Notes under the pieces: model-generated
The model's database searches: none
The model's input: the letters and a program-made list of their open reading frames with translations, nothing else
Told to the model about the DNA's origin: nothing
DNA from: Ariolimax columbianus
Lineage: Eukaryota; Mollusca; Gastropoda; Stylommatophora; Arionidae
Direction: 5' to 3'
Length of the DNA: 64,000 nucleotides
Assembly: GCA_036924085.1 (NCBI GenBank)
Contig: JAVGWX010000013.1
Location: 67,323,859-67,387,858, forward strand
Made by a program: the position numbers and the translations under genes
In this document: positions 1 to 11,500 of the stretch, one piece after another
How the letters are laid out: each line of letters begins with the position of its first letter
Numbering within the stretch: position 1 is the stretch's first letter

Positions 1-20
1 TCTCTTTCATTCCTGCAAAC

Positions 21-273
21 GGGGCACGGCGTGGGCTAGTGGTTAAGTGACGCGGCTCACAAACCAAAGGTGCTGAGTTCGCTCCACAATAACTGCACAT
101 GCCGTTACCTCGAACAAGCACACCATTATAAAATGCAGGAGGAAGCAGACCCTTACATAAAATGCATACTGAAGTCAGATGCACTGGGTTGACAGGCGCA
201 AAATTAAATCATAGTGCAACGCATAACGCCTTGGGGAACAGAGAAATAAGGTGAATGCAAAAAAATAAAATAA
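21..273 (+). mobile_element. tRNA-derived SINE with A-rich tail
   Basis: A tRNA-like head of about 70 nt starts at 21. It has an A-box-like stretch (GGGCTAGTGGTTAAG, near 34-48) and a B-box-like stretch (GAGTTCGCTCC, near 76-86). An unrelated body follows, then an A-rich tail at 259-273. The 12-bp sequence ATTCCTGCAAAC lies on both sides (9-20 and 274-285), as expected for a target-site duplication. Part of the body (about 165-205, ACTGAAGTCAGATGCA) resembles the middle of the GAA-tailed retroposon near 36870 and 53230, so the two families may share a core. Confidence 0.8.
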
Positions 274-285
274 ATTCCTGCAAAC

Positions 286-610
286 TCCATCATGGCCAGG
301 ACAGTAGATCCACGCATACTCCCAGAGGTTCAAGGCCACTATGTCTACTATCCACTCATGTCAAAGCAAGGATTGAGAGTCAATTATGGTCCTCATTAAA
401 GACGTCAAAGATAGCCACCTCAGAGCCGAAGTCACTATCTCGGTCTCCATTCTGATACTGGAAGTTGTTGTCAAGTATGCACTGCTCCTCTCAGCAACGA
501 CCCTGCCTCTCACTCTCCTAGGGAAGCCCCAACCAGCCTTCTTACCACTTAACCCCGATCTATCAGAATATATGACATCTGAATCCTGCACATTTTCACT
601 TAGCTGTTTG
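286..610. other. No recognisable feature
   Basis: Short open frames occur on both strands but none resembles a known protein and none is bounded by convincing splice sites. Nothing is supported here. Confidence 0.5.
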
Positions 611-915
611 GCTTAGCTTGGCTTCGTTAATTCTCAATCTCCCGCTACCAAACACTGAAAGGGCTTACGTAGTAGAATATAGTACAGAGAACGGAATGCG
701 TTGTGTCGTAGTTTACAGATTGACTGCGATATTTGCACCATTCGGTCCAACACATCCGACTTCAGCAAGCATTTTTTTAGTACCGGGTTAACATTCCCTC
801 TGTTATCCCATCTCTTTACTAGTCTGCCCTGCTGCAGCCTGGAGGTATAGAAGGGTCTTGACAGCTATGGGTCGCTGGCCACTGCAGCTCATGCGCTGCT
901 CAGCATCGTGATAAC
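611..915 (-). mobile_element. GAA-tailed retroposon, degenerate copy
   Basis: The region matches the complete copy at 53059-53440 along most of its length, with an internal gap of about 50 bases. Shared stretches include CTCAATCTCCCGCTACCAAA at the 3' end and the segment around CAACACATCCGACTTCAGCA. The orientation is minus because the tail side lies at the low coordinate. The tail itself has decayed to CTTCGTTAATT. Confidence 0.75.
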
Positions 916-1224
916 TATATCCCTATATTAGCTGTTTGACCTGGGGCTGCACTTTCCCTATACACTGAACCTTTCTGCGAGAAGCTACTACGAGGTTCAG
1001 ACTCGTTCCTTAATTATAAGGAGTGTAAAGCTTTTAGCTGGTCCAGTTCAAGTGCCATCTTTGCATCGAATGTCAGCTGGGTCACAAGTGTTCTCTTTTT
1101 ACATAATGGTGCAATCTGAGAAGCTTTTTCCATGTTTCTTTGACGACTGCCTTCCACCCTACCATTTCGTATCGTCTTCAACAAGGAGGTATGTCATGTT
1201 ATATGCATCAGAATCCTGATAATT
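916..1224. other. Unrecognised unique sequence
   Basis: No gene, RNA or tandem repeat is visible. The last 60 bases resemble 565-610 (both contain GAATCCTG followed by a TTAGCTTG motif), so a short old duplication or an uncharacterised dispersed repeat may be present. Confidence 0.4.
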
Positions 1225-1263
1225 GTCACTTATTAGTTGCTTAGCTTGAGGTCCGCTTCCCCA

Positions 1264-2203
1264 TATTTCCAGAGGTGGTAGAAAATATACCAGGTATTGC
1301 AAACAAAAACTGCCAGAGTGAAAAAGAAAGGAGAGACACTACCCTAAGCTTCATAACGAAAAGCTACCCAAGCATGGACTGGACCCATGCATACACCGAC
1401 GGTTCTGTAACAAACACTACACAGAACGGAGGGGCAGGAGCATTCCTGAACCTACCAAATGGCAGAAAAATAACACTGTCATTCGCTACTGGTAAGTACA
1501 CAAGCAATTTCAGAGCAGAGGCAGAGGCACTGAGGGCGGCAGTGGAAGAAATGGTAACACACAGTGAAAATGAGAGCCATATAGTCCTGCTGACAGATGC
1601 TCTCGAAGTAGTCACAGCGCTAAAAAGCCAGAAAAACACTGAGCTAAATGACTTAAGAGCAGCACTCTGCAAACTGTGCCAGCAGTCCGCACCAAAAAGG
1701 GTAGTGGTACAGTGGGTTCCGTCACACTGCAACATCCAAGGCAACGAGGAGGCAGACAGACTGGCAAAAGAAGGTGCAAGGCTACCACAAACAGATACCA
1801 GTATGACGTACGAAGAGTCAAAACGGCTTATCAAAGCCAGATACATGACCAAATGGGAAACCGAACATACTGGTTACACCAAAAACGATGCCTATTACCA
1901 GTTGAACCGAAGAGAGCAGGTCGTTGTCTTCAGACTTTGCACTGGCCACAACAGACTGGGGTCCCACCTATTCAACAAATTGAAGATAGGGTGTACCGAC
2001 GAATGCCCAGGCGGTACTGGCAAAATGACCACTGAACATCTGCTGCAGAACTGCCCGACATACGAGGATCAGAGAGAGCAGATGTGGCCATTGCCAGTGG
2101 AACTGCAAGACAAGCTCTATGGTAGTGGCGAGAGTCTCAGGATGACCGCCGCTTTTTTCGAGAAAATAATGGTTACTGTCTGACTGTGTACGCAGAAGAA
2201 GAA
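1264..2203 (+). mobile_element. 5'-truncated LINE (RNase H to 3' end) with 39-bp TSD
   Basis: A retrotransposon fragment starts inside the linker before RNase H and runs to a short GAAGAA tail. Its frame (in frame from about 1275 to the stop at 2183) reads IFPEVVENIPG, then the RNase H domain: TDGS, the acidic motif FRAEAEAL, LLTDAL, and VPSHCNIQGNEEADRLAKEG. A C-terminal cysteine/histidine segment follows (TDECPGG...EHLLQNC), where one cysteine seen in the 38245 copy has become glycine. The same protein is found at 38245-40113 (minus), 50671-51800 and 58940-59280. A 39-base direct repeat flanks the insert (1225-1263 and 2204-2242, 38 of 39 identical), so this is one target-primed insertion, truncated at its 5' end. 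It cannot be autonomous. Confidence 0.93.
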
Positions 2204-2320
2204 GTCACTTATTAGTTGCTAAGCTTGAGGTCCGCTTCCCCACTGCTCCAGTCTCTTCCTTCTCTCTCCTAAATGATTATGACCCAGTTGTAGTGTTATT
2301 TTATATCCAGTGTGAATCCA

Positions 2321-2545
2321 GGGGGGCACAGTGCTCTCGAGGTAAGGTGTCCGCGATGGGTGCCGAAAGTCATGAGTTCAAACCACAGTGGAGACCTGGC
2401 TTTTTTCATGTAAAATCTTCTGGTAAAAATTCTCCTGATCTCTGTGTAATGAAATCGGACTCGTGTGTTCAGTGCCGAGAGTGTTAAAAATCCCTTGGCA
2501 GTTAGAAATTGAAAGATTAATCTTAACGGCTGCTGCTCGGACAAA
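2321..2545 (+). mobile_element. tRNA-derived SINE
   Basis: The head has an A-box-like region near 2340 and a good B box, GAGTTCAAACC (about 2372-2382). The body contains GTGGAGACCTGGCTTTTTTC and, later, GTTAAAAATCCCTTGGCAGTT. Both body segments recur in the minus-strand elements at 47036-47388 and, in part, 54128-54331, so these form one SINE family. No clear target duplication was found. Confidence 0.7.
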
Positions 2546-2739
2546 ATTCACGTTAAAAATCTATCCAAATTATTTGTACCTTCCCCCAGGCCTAGTAACC
2601 CGCAGGAAGTTTAAAATACTTTGACTACCTGGCAACAGACATTAACATGCCTGTTTGAATATCAGGATTTCAAGTGAATCCATTCGTACTCTCTGTTTAA
2701 GGTTACTGTTGTGGCTGCCAACCCATGTAGGAAGGAGAT

Positions 2740-2988
2740 ACTAGGGCCCTTTTCAGGACCTGACGCTGATACATACAAGCACATACTAGGGATCTGTCAA
2801 GAAACCTCTTCGTTACATGACGCTGAAAGGCACAAGCACATACTAGCGCCCTGCCACAAAACCTCTTCATGACCAGACGCTGAAAGGCACAAGCACATAC
2901 TAGGGGACTGTCAAGAAACCTATTCATGACCTGACGCTGATAAGCACAATCACATACTAGGGCCCTGCTACGAAACCTCTTCATGACA
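2740..2988. repeat. 57-bp tandem repeat, about 4 copies
   Basis: Units begin with ACTAGGG-type sequence and contain CGCTGAAAGGCACAAGCACAT. Successive starts at about 2785, 2842, 2899 and 2956 are 57 bases apart. The period is divisible by three, which keeps one minus-strand frame open with a 19-residue repeat; I regard that as a consequence of the repeat and not as a gene. Confidence 0.85.
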
Positions 2989-3474
2989 GTAAAACGAATT
3001 ATTAAGAATAATAATAGGTACATCTGGATAAACAGGTGGGCGACGGGAACGGGTCGAAGTGTATTTAACGAAATGTCACAGCCAAAAAGTAACGATGACA
3101 TAAATAAACTACATCGAAGAGATCAAAGTCTTATCTTTCAGTTCCGAACAGGACATACCAGAGTCAATAACCACTTGAAACGCATCAATCCCCAGCACCT
3201 GCCCTTGTGCAGACATTGCTCTCATCCTGATGAAACAGTTAGACATCAACTCATTGAATGCAAGGCGCTTGCTGCCATGAGGAAAAGATCCTTACAAGCA
3301 CTGTCGACAATTGCAGACACACTGTGCGGAGCAGTGAAACACCTGAAGAAGACATGTATCCGTATAAGAATGGCATTGGGCTGCCAAGAGCAGGCTTGCT
3401 CAGCAACAACAATGATCTATGACATCTCTCTCCTGATTCTCTGCCACTTGATATCTGTAACTTCAATTGGATTA
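2989..3474 (+). pseudogene. LINE ORF2 C-terminal relic
   Basis: The + frame reads RDQSLIFQFRTGHTRVNNHL and then a Cys/His knuckle, CRHC..PDETVRHQLIEC. That arrangement is typical of the C-terminus of non-LTR retrotransposon polyproteins downstream of RNase H. It is a different family from the 1264 element. The 3' part (3345-3405, IRMALGCQEQAC when translated) recurs at 63362-63425, so it is a dispersed 3' end. The frame runs directly into the 40-bp array. Confidence 0.75.
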
Positions 3475-4040
3475 TGTGCCTCTTGTCAGAAAACATGTCT
3501 GTGGTTGAAAGTTTTGTGCCTCTTGTCAGAAAACATGTCTGTGGTTGAAAGTTTTGTGCCTCTTGTCAGAAAACATGTCTGTGGTTGAAAGTTTTGTGCC
3601 TCTTGTCAGAAAACATGTCTGTGGTTGAAAGTTGTGTGCCTCTCGTCAGAAAACATGTCTGTGGTTGAAAGTTTTGTGCCTCTTGTCAGAAAACATGTCT
3701 GTGGTTAAAGTTTTGTGCCTCTTGTCAGAAAACATGTCTGTGGTTGAAAGTTTTGTGCCTCTTGTCAGAAAACATGTCTGTGGTTGAAAGTTTTGTGCCT
3801 CTTGTCAGAAAACATGTCTGTGGTTGAAAGTTTTGTGCATCTTGTCAGAAAACATGTCTGTGGTTGAAATTTTGTGCCTCTTGTCAGAAAACATGTCTGT
3901 GGTTGAAAGTTTTGTTCCTCTTGTCAGAAAACATGTCTGTGGTTGAAAGTTTTGTGCCTCTTATCAGAAAACATGTCTGTGGTTGAAAGTTTTGTGCCTC
4001 TTGTCAGAAAACATGTCTGTGGTTGAAAGTTTTGTGCCTC
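3475..4040. repeat. 40-bp minisatellite, about 14 copies
   Basis: Near-identical units contain GTCAGAAAACATGTCTGTGG and GTTGAAAGTTTTGTGCCTC. A few units are 39 bases long through single-base loss. The array directly follows the LINE relic ending near 3474. Confidence 0.95.
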
Positions 4041-4059
4041 GCCAAAGAAGACATAGTTA

Positions 4060-4440
4060 TAATCATCATCATCAGGTGACCTGCCGATTGGTGTTGCGAT
4101 CATTCACTACTATCACGTGTTTCGTTAACCAACTCTGCTGTAGATTGTGACCCATGCCATTCTATCAGGCTGTCAAAGATTGGCCTTTCTCTGTCTCTCC
4201 TTCCTGCCATCTTTCGCGTTGTCAGGACATGCTCCAATCTGCCTCTTCTCATAACATGCCCAAAAAAGTATGACTGCCTTGTTCTGATCCTTGCGATAAC
4301 TTGTCTTTATCTTTGTGCCTCTTTAATTCTGTACCAAAAGTCTTCTTTGCAGTTCATGGAATCCGCAGCATTCTTCTGTAAAACCATACCTCTGTTGCCT
4401 CCACAGATCTTTTCACTTGCTTGCTGATTATCAATGGTTG
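4060..4440 (-). pseudogene. Antisense LINE reverse-transcriptase C-terminal relic
   Basis: Minus-strand translation, with frame changes, gives VKRSVEATEVWFYRRMLRIPWT, then RQSYFFGHVMRRGRLEHV and a segment ending in IEWHGSQSTAELV. This RRMLRI...GHVMRRG...LEH series is the familiar tail of RT proteins of CR1/RTE-like LINEs. At least two frameshifts make it non-functional. Confidence 0.7.
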
Positions 4441-4469
4441 TTGTCCATCACAAGTGATGAAGACCACTC

Positions 4470-5065
4470 TCTTTGTTCAGCCGTGTGGACAGTCGTATCT
4501 CTTGCTGTGTCCGCTGAAATGGGTGACTTGCGCGGTGATTTGGATTAAAGTGAGGAAGAAACTACGCCTTTTGTCAACCTCACTCACAGAGCCTAAGCTA
4601 CCTTTTGCCAGTGGCAAGACATTCATCGAGACGACTGGAGATAGCATAGGATGCAGATTTTGCCTCAGGGTTACCACCGAAGCCTTTCCGTAAACATGTA
4701 ACCTGCAGGGTAGAAAGGTGGGAAGGCATCTAACGCAGTTTGTCGTGCCTTTTCGATAACCACAAGAGGTCGTATGGACAACACTCAGCGTGTGAGTGAG
4801 TCTGGCATCTCTCTCCAGCTGTATTCAGCTCATCATAGTAGCATCTAAAATTCCCCGACGCCAAATTCGTGAAGGTGAATCGGCAGAACTAACCCGTGAA
4901 ATACGACACAGGTATAAGCGTAGTGCCATTCAGCCGGCGTCCAGACCACGATAAACGGATGGAAAGAATCAGACAAAAAAGAACAAAAAAACAAGTCCAA
5001 ACGGAAAACAACACCACGTTTCCGTGAACATAAGTGTAAGTCGTCGACTAGTGTGAATTCCAGGC
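4470..5065. repeat. Unclassified dispersed repeat, copy 1
   Basis: Two parts match the region around 36370-37625. The first is 4499-4620, sharing CCAGTGGCAAGAC and adjacent sequence. The second is 4897-5060, sharing AAATACGACACAGG, ACGTTTCCGTG and GTCGTCGACTAGTGTGA-like ends. No protein is recognisable. Confidence 0.55.
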
Positions 5066-5253
5066 ATCCATAATGATCCATAACAGTATAGAAAAGTAGA
5101 CTCGCAGCCAGTTATGGCGCCATCTTTCCCAGATTATCAATGACTTACTGCCATATGTCAGTAGTCCAATAATAAAGTTATCATACAGTAGAATAAATAG
5201 TTCACCATTCAAGTAGGCATGTACGATGTAATTGCTTTCATGCTTGCTTTCAG

Positions 5254-5503
5254 TCACTATGGAAGACAGGAGAGAATACGACACCATGTACCTGCCAGAA
5301 GTTGACAGTCTTCAGCCCCGTCCGGTTTTCATGCCACCCTCTGTGCCTGCAGACCTTGCCCATGAACTTTCCACATTCCATGGGGATCCAGCTGTGTGGT
5401 GGATCGGTCAGATAGTTCATTACCTGTTCAGACTGAGCCCAGAGATACTTCTGAATGTTATCAATGCAGGCAAAGAGATGGGTTTTAAGAGCCGCATTGT
5501 CGG
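5254..5503 (+). CDS. FUT8: FUT8-like alpha-1,6-fucosyltransferase, exon (catalytic domain, start of the part in view)
   Basis: The exon encodes about 83 residues, including LPEVDSLQPRPVFMPPSVPADL, HGDPAVWWIGQIVHYLF and GKEMGFKSRIVG. Animal FUT8 has the closely matching series PxDLA...HGDPAVWWxxQFVxYL...LGFKxPVIG just before its GDP-fucose-binding motif. FUT8 adds core fucose in alpha-1,6 linkage to the innermost GlcNAc of N-glycans in the Golgi lumen. The acceptor is TTGCTTTCAG at 5244-5253; the donor is GTAGGT at 5504. The exon ends with two bases of a Gly codon that the next exon completes, giving IVGVHVRRTD across the junction. The membrane anchor and coiled coil of FUT8 are encoded upstream; I saw no exon for them in 1-5253. 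Confidence 0.93.
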
Positions 5504-5514
5504 GTAGGTTGGAT

Positions 5515-8500
5515 GCTTACATATTTACTTCCTCTGTTCTGGTCACTTACTTACTTCCTCTGTCTTTGTGGTTACTAACTGCCTTTGTCATAGGCACTTA
5601 CTTACTTAACCTGCCTTAGATACTTACTTCCACGGTCTTGGACACTTACTTACTTACTTCCCCTATTCTTGGCACTTACTTATTTCCCCTGTTCTTGGCA
5701 ACTACTTACTTCCCCTGTCCTTGTTACTTTTTTCTCCTGTCATAGACACTAACTTACTTCTCCTGTCTTAGTCACTTATTTACCTTACCTGTCTTTGTAC
5801 TTACCTTCTTCCCCTGTCCTTGTTACTTCCCCTATCGTAGATACTTACGTATTTCTCTTGTCCTGGACACCTACTTACTTTCCCTGTCCTGGACACTGAC
5901 TTACTTCCCCTGTCCTGTACACTTACTTACTTACTTTCCCTGTCCTGGATACTTACTTACTTCCCCTTGTCCTGGACACGTACTTACTTCCCCTGTCCTG
6001 GACACTTACTTACTCCCCCTGTCCTGGACACTTACTTACTTCCCCTGTCCTGGACACTTACTTACTTCCCCTGTCCTGGACACTTACTTACTTCCCCTGT
6101 CCTGGACACTTACTTATTTGTCCTGTTCTGGACACTTACATACTTGTCCTGGAAATTATTTACTTGTCCTGTCCTGGACACTTACTTACTTGTCCTGTAC
6201 TGGACACTTACTTACTTCCCCTGTCCTGGACACTTACTTACTTGTCCTGTCCTGGACACTTACTTACTTGTCCTAGAAATTTACTTCCTTCCCCTGTCCT
6301 GGACACTTATTTACTTGTCCTGGACACTTATTTATTTGTCCTGTCCTGGACACTTACTTACTTGTCCTGTACTGGATACTTACTTTCTTCCCCTGTCCTG
6401 GACAATTACTTACATCCCCTGTCCTGGACACTTACTTACTTCCCCTGTCCTGGACACTTACTTACTTGTCCTGTACTGGATACTTACTTTCTTCCCCTGT
6501 CCTGGACACTTACTTACTTCCCCTGTGCTTGACACTTACTTACTTCCCCTGTCCTGGACACTTACTTGTCCTGTCCTGGACACTTACTTACTTCCCCTGT
6601 CTCGGACACTTACTTACTTCCCCTGTCCTGGACACTTACTTACTTCCCCTTGTCCTGGACACTTACTTACTTCCCCTTGTCCTGGACACTTACTTACTTC
6701 CCCTGTCCTGGATACTTACTTATTTGTCCTGGACGCTTACTTACTTCCCCTGTCCTGGACACTTACATACTTGTCCTGGACGCTTACTTACTTCCCCTGT
6801 CCTGGACACTTACTTACTGGTCCTGGACACTTATTTACTTTCCCTGTCCTGGACACTTACATACTTGTCCTGGACGCTTACTTACTTCCCCTGTCCTGGA
6901 CACTTACTTACTGGTCCTGGACACTTATTTACTTTCCCTGTCCTGGACACTTACTTACTTGTCCTGGACGCTTACTTACTTCCCCTGTCCTGGACACTTA
7001 CTTACTGGTCCTGGACACTTATTTACTTGTCCTGTTCTGGACACTTACATACTTGTCCAGGACACTTATTTACTTGTCCTGTCCCGGACATTTACTTACT
7101 TGTCCTGTACTGGACACTTACTTTCTTCCGCTGTCCTGGACACGTACTTACTTTTCCTGGACACTCACTTACTTGTCCTGTACTGGACACTTACTTTCTT
7201 CCCCTGTCCTGGACACTTATTTACTTCCCCTGTCCTTGACACTAACTTACTTTTCCTAGACACTTATTTACTTGTCCTGTCCTAGACACTTACTTACTTG
7301 TCCTGTCCTGGACACTTACTTTCTTCCCCTGTCCTGGACACTTATTTACTTCCCTTGTCCTTGACACTAACTTACTTCCCTGACCTGGACACTTACTTAT
7401 TTCTCCTGTCCTGGACACTTACTTACTTCCCCTGTCCTGGACACTTACTTACTTGTCCTGGACACTTACTTACTTCCCCTGTCCTGGACACTTACTTTCT
7501 TCCCCTGTCCTGGACACTTACTTACTTACTTTCCCTTTCCTGGACACCTACTTACTTCCCCTGTCCTAGACACTTACTTACTTGTCCTGTCCTGGACATT
7601 TACTTACTTTCCCTGTCCTGGACACTTACTTACTTGTCTTCGACACTTACTTACTTCCCCTGTCCTGGACACTTACTTAATTCCTCTGTCCTAGACACTT
7701 ACTTCCTTCCCCTGTCCTGGACACTTACTTACTTGTTTTGTCCTTGACATTTACTTACTTCCCCTGTCCTGGACACTTAATTACTTCCCCGTTTATGGAC
7801 AATTACTTAATTTTCCTGTCCTGGACACTTACTTACGTGTTATGTCCTGGACACTTACTTACTTCCCCTGTCCTGGACACTTACTTTCTTCCCCTGTCCT
7901 GGACACTTACTTACTTGTCCTGTCCTGGACACGTACTTACTTCCCCTTTTCTTGGACACTTACTTACTTCCCCTATCCTGGACACTTACTTACTTCCCCT
8001 GTCCTGGACACTTACTTACTTCCCCTTTCCTGGACACTTACTTACTTCCCCTGTCCTGGACACTTACTTACTTCCCTTGTCCTGGACACTTACTTACTTC
8101 CCCTGTCCTGGACACTTACTTACTTCCCCTTGACCTGGACACTTACTTACTTCCCCTTGACCTGGACACTTACTTACTTCCCCTGTCCTGGACACTTACT
8201 TACTTCCCCTGTCCTGGACACTTACTTACTTGTCCTGTACTGGATACTTACTTTCTTCCCCTGTCCTGGACACTTACTTACTTCCCCTGTGCTTGACACT
8301 TACTTACTTCCCCTGTCCTGGACACTTACTTGTCCTGTCCTGGATACTTACTTACTTCCCCTGTCTCGGACACTTACTTACTTCCCCTGTCCTGGACACT
8401 TACTTACTTCCCCTTGTCCTGGACACTTACTTACTTCCCCTTGTCCTGGACACTTACTTACTTCCCCTTGTCCTGGACACTTACTTACTTCCCCTGTCCT

Positions 8501-11500
8501 GGATACTTACTTATTTGTCCTGGACGCTTACTTACTTCCCCTGTCCTGGACACTTACATACTTGTCCAGGACGCTTACTTACTTCCCCTGTCCTGGACAC
8601 TTACTTACTGGTCCTGGACACTTATTTACTTTCCCTGTCCTGGACACTTACTTACTTGTCCTGGACGCTTACTTACTTCCCCTGTCCTGGACACTTACTT
8701 ACTGGTCCTGGACACTTATTTACTTGTCCTGTTCTGGACACTTACATACTTGTCCAGGACACTTATTTACTTGTCCTGTCCTGGACATTTACTTACTTGT
8801 CCTGTACTGGACACTTACTTTCTTCCGCTGTCCTGGACACGTACTTACTTTTCCTGGACACTCACTTACTTGTCCTGTACTGGACACTTACTTTCTTCCC
8901 CTGTCCTGGACACTTATTTACTTCCCCTGTCCTTGACACTAACTTACTTTTCCTGGACACTTATTTACTTGTCCTGTCCTAGACACTTACTTACTTGTCC
9001 TGTACTGGACACTTACTTTCTTCCCCTGTCCTGGACACTTATTTACTTCCCCTGTCCTTGACACTAACTTACTTCCCTGACCTGGACACTTACTTATTTC
9101 TCCTGTCCTGGACACTTACTTACTTCCCCTGTCCTGGACACTTACTTACTTGTCCTGGACACTTACTTACTTCCCCTGTCCTGGACACTTACTTTCTTCC
9201 CCTGTCCTGGAAATTTACTTACTTGTCCTGGACACTTACTTACTTCCCCTGTCCTGGACACTTACTTTCTTCCCCTGTCCTGGACACTTACTTACTTACT
9301 TTCCCTTTCCTGGACACTTACTTACTTCCCCTGTCCTAGACACTTACTTACTTGTCCTGTCCTGGACATTTACTTACTTTCCTTGTCCTGGACACTTACT
9401 TACTTGTCTTCGACACTTACTTACTTCCCCTGTCCTGGACACTTACTTAATTCCTCTGTCCTAGACACTTACTTCCTTCCCCTGTCCTGGACACTTACTT
9501 ACTTGTTTTGTCCTTGACATTTACTTACTTTCCCTGTCCTGGACACTTAATTACTTCCCCGTTTATGGACAATTACTTAATTGTCCTGTCCTGGACACTT
9601 ACTTACGTGTTATGTCCTGGACACTTACTTACTTCCCCTGTCCTGGACACTTACTTTCTTCCCCTGGCCTGGACACTTACTTACTTGTCCTGTCCTGGAC
9701 ACGTACTTACTTCCCCTTTTCTTGGACAATTACTTACTTCCCCTGTCCTGGACACTTACTCACTTCCCCTGTCCTGGACATTTACTTACTTCCCCTGTCC
9801 TGGACACTTACTTACTTCCCCTGTCCTGGACACTTACTTACTTCCCTGTCCTGGACACTTACTTACTTCCCTTGTCTTGGACACTTACTTACTTCCCCTG
9901 TCCTGGACACTTACTCACTTCCCCTGTCCTGGACACTTACTTACTTCCCCTGTCCTGGACACTTACTTACTTTCCCTGTCCTGGACACTTACTTACTTCC
10001 TCTGTCCTGGACACTTACCTACTTCCCCTTGACCTGGACACTTACTTACTTCCCCTTGTCCTGGACACTTACTTACTTTCCCTGTCCTGGACACTTACTT
10101 ACTGGTCCTGGACACTTATTTACTTTCCCTGTCCTGGACACTTACTTACTTGTCCTGGACGCTTACTTACTTCCCCTGTCCTGGACACTTACTTACTGGT
10201 CCTGGACACTTATTTACTTGTCCTGTTCTGGACACTTACATACTTGTCCTGGACACTTTTTTACTTGTCCTGTCCTGGACATTTACTTACTTGTCCTGTA
10301 CTGGACACTTACTTTCTTCCGCTGTCCTGGACACTTACTTACTCTTCCTGGACACTTACTTACTTGTCCTGTACTGGACACTTACTTTCTTCACCTGTCC
10401 TGGACACTTATTTACTTCCCCTGTCCTTGACACTAACTTACTTCCCTGACCTGGACACTTACTTATTTCTCCTGTCCTGGACACTTACTTACTTCCCCTG
10501 TCCTGGACACTTACTTACTTGTCCTGGCTATTTACTTACAACCCCTGTCCTGGACACTTACTTTCTTCCCCTGTCCTGGAAATTTACTTACTTGTCCTGC
10601 ACACTTACTTACTTCCCCTGTCCTGGACACTTACTTTCTTCCTCTGTCCTAGACACTTACTTACTTCCCCTGTCCTGGACACTTACTTACTTCCCCTTTC
10701 CTGGACATTTACTTAATTTCCCTGTCCTGACACTTAATTACTTCCCCTGTCCTGGACACTTACTTAATTCCTCTGTCCTAGACACTTACTTCCTTCCCCT
10801 GTCCTGGACACTTACTTATTTCCCCTGTCCTGGACACTTACTTACTTTCCCTGTCCTGGACACTTACTTACTTCCCCTCGTCCTGTACACTTACTTACTT
10901 CCCCTGTCCTGGACACTTACTTACTTCCCCTTATCCTGGACACTTACTTACTTCCCCTTGACCTGGACACTTACTTACTTCCCCTTGTCCTGGACACTTA
11001 TTTACTTTCCCTGTCCTGGACACTTACTTACTTGTCCTGGACGCTTACTTACTTTCCCTGTCCTGGACACTTACTTACTGGTCCTGGACACTTATTTACT
11101 TGTCCTGTTCTGGACACTTACATACTTATCCTGGACACTTATTTACTTGTCCTGTCCTGGACATTTACTTACTTGTCCTGTACTGGACACTTACTTTCTT
11201 CCGCTGTCCTGGACACTTACTTACTTATCTTGGACACTTACTTACTTGTCCTGTACTGGACACTTACTTTCTTCCCCTGTCCTGGACACTTATTTACTTC
11301 TCCTGTCCTTGACACTAACTTACTTTTCCTGGACACTTATTTACTTATCCTGTCCTAGACACTTACTTACTTGTCCTGTATTGGACACTTACTTTCTTCC
11401 CCTGTCCTGGACACTTATTTACTTCCCCTGTCCTTGACACTAACTTACTTTCCTGACCTGGACACTTACTTATTTCTCCTGTCCTGGACACTTACTTACT

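Noticed and set aside
3475..4040. CRISPR-like look of this and the 31-, 32- and 44-bp arrays
   Set aside because: Units are contiguous with no unique spacers, no cas genes are present, and the setting is an animal genome.
1..5253. Upstream FUT8 exons (membrane anchor, coiled coil)
   Set aside because: No open frame here resembles those regions. The visible proteins are LINE derived, so the upstream exons are probably outside the window.
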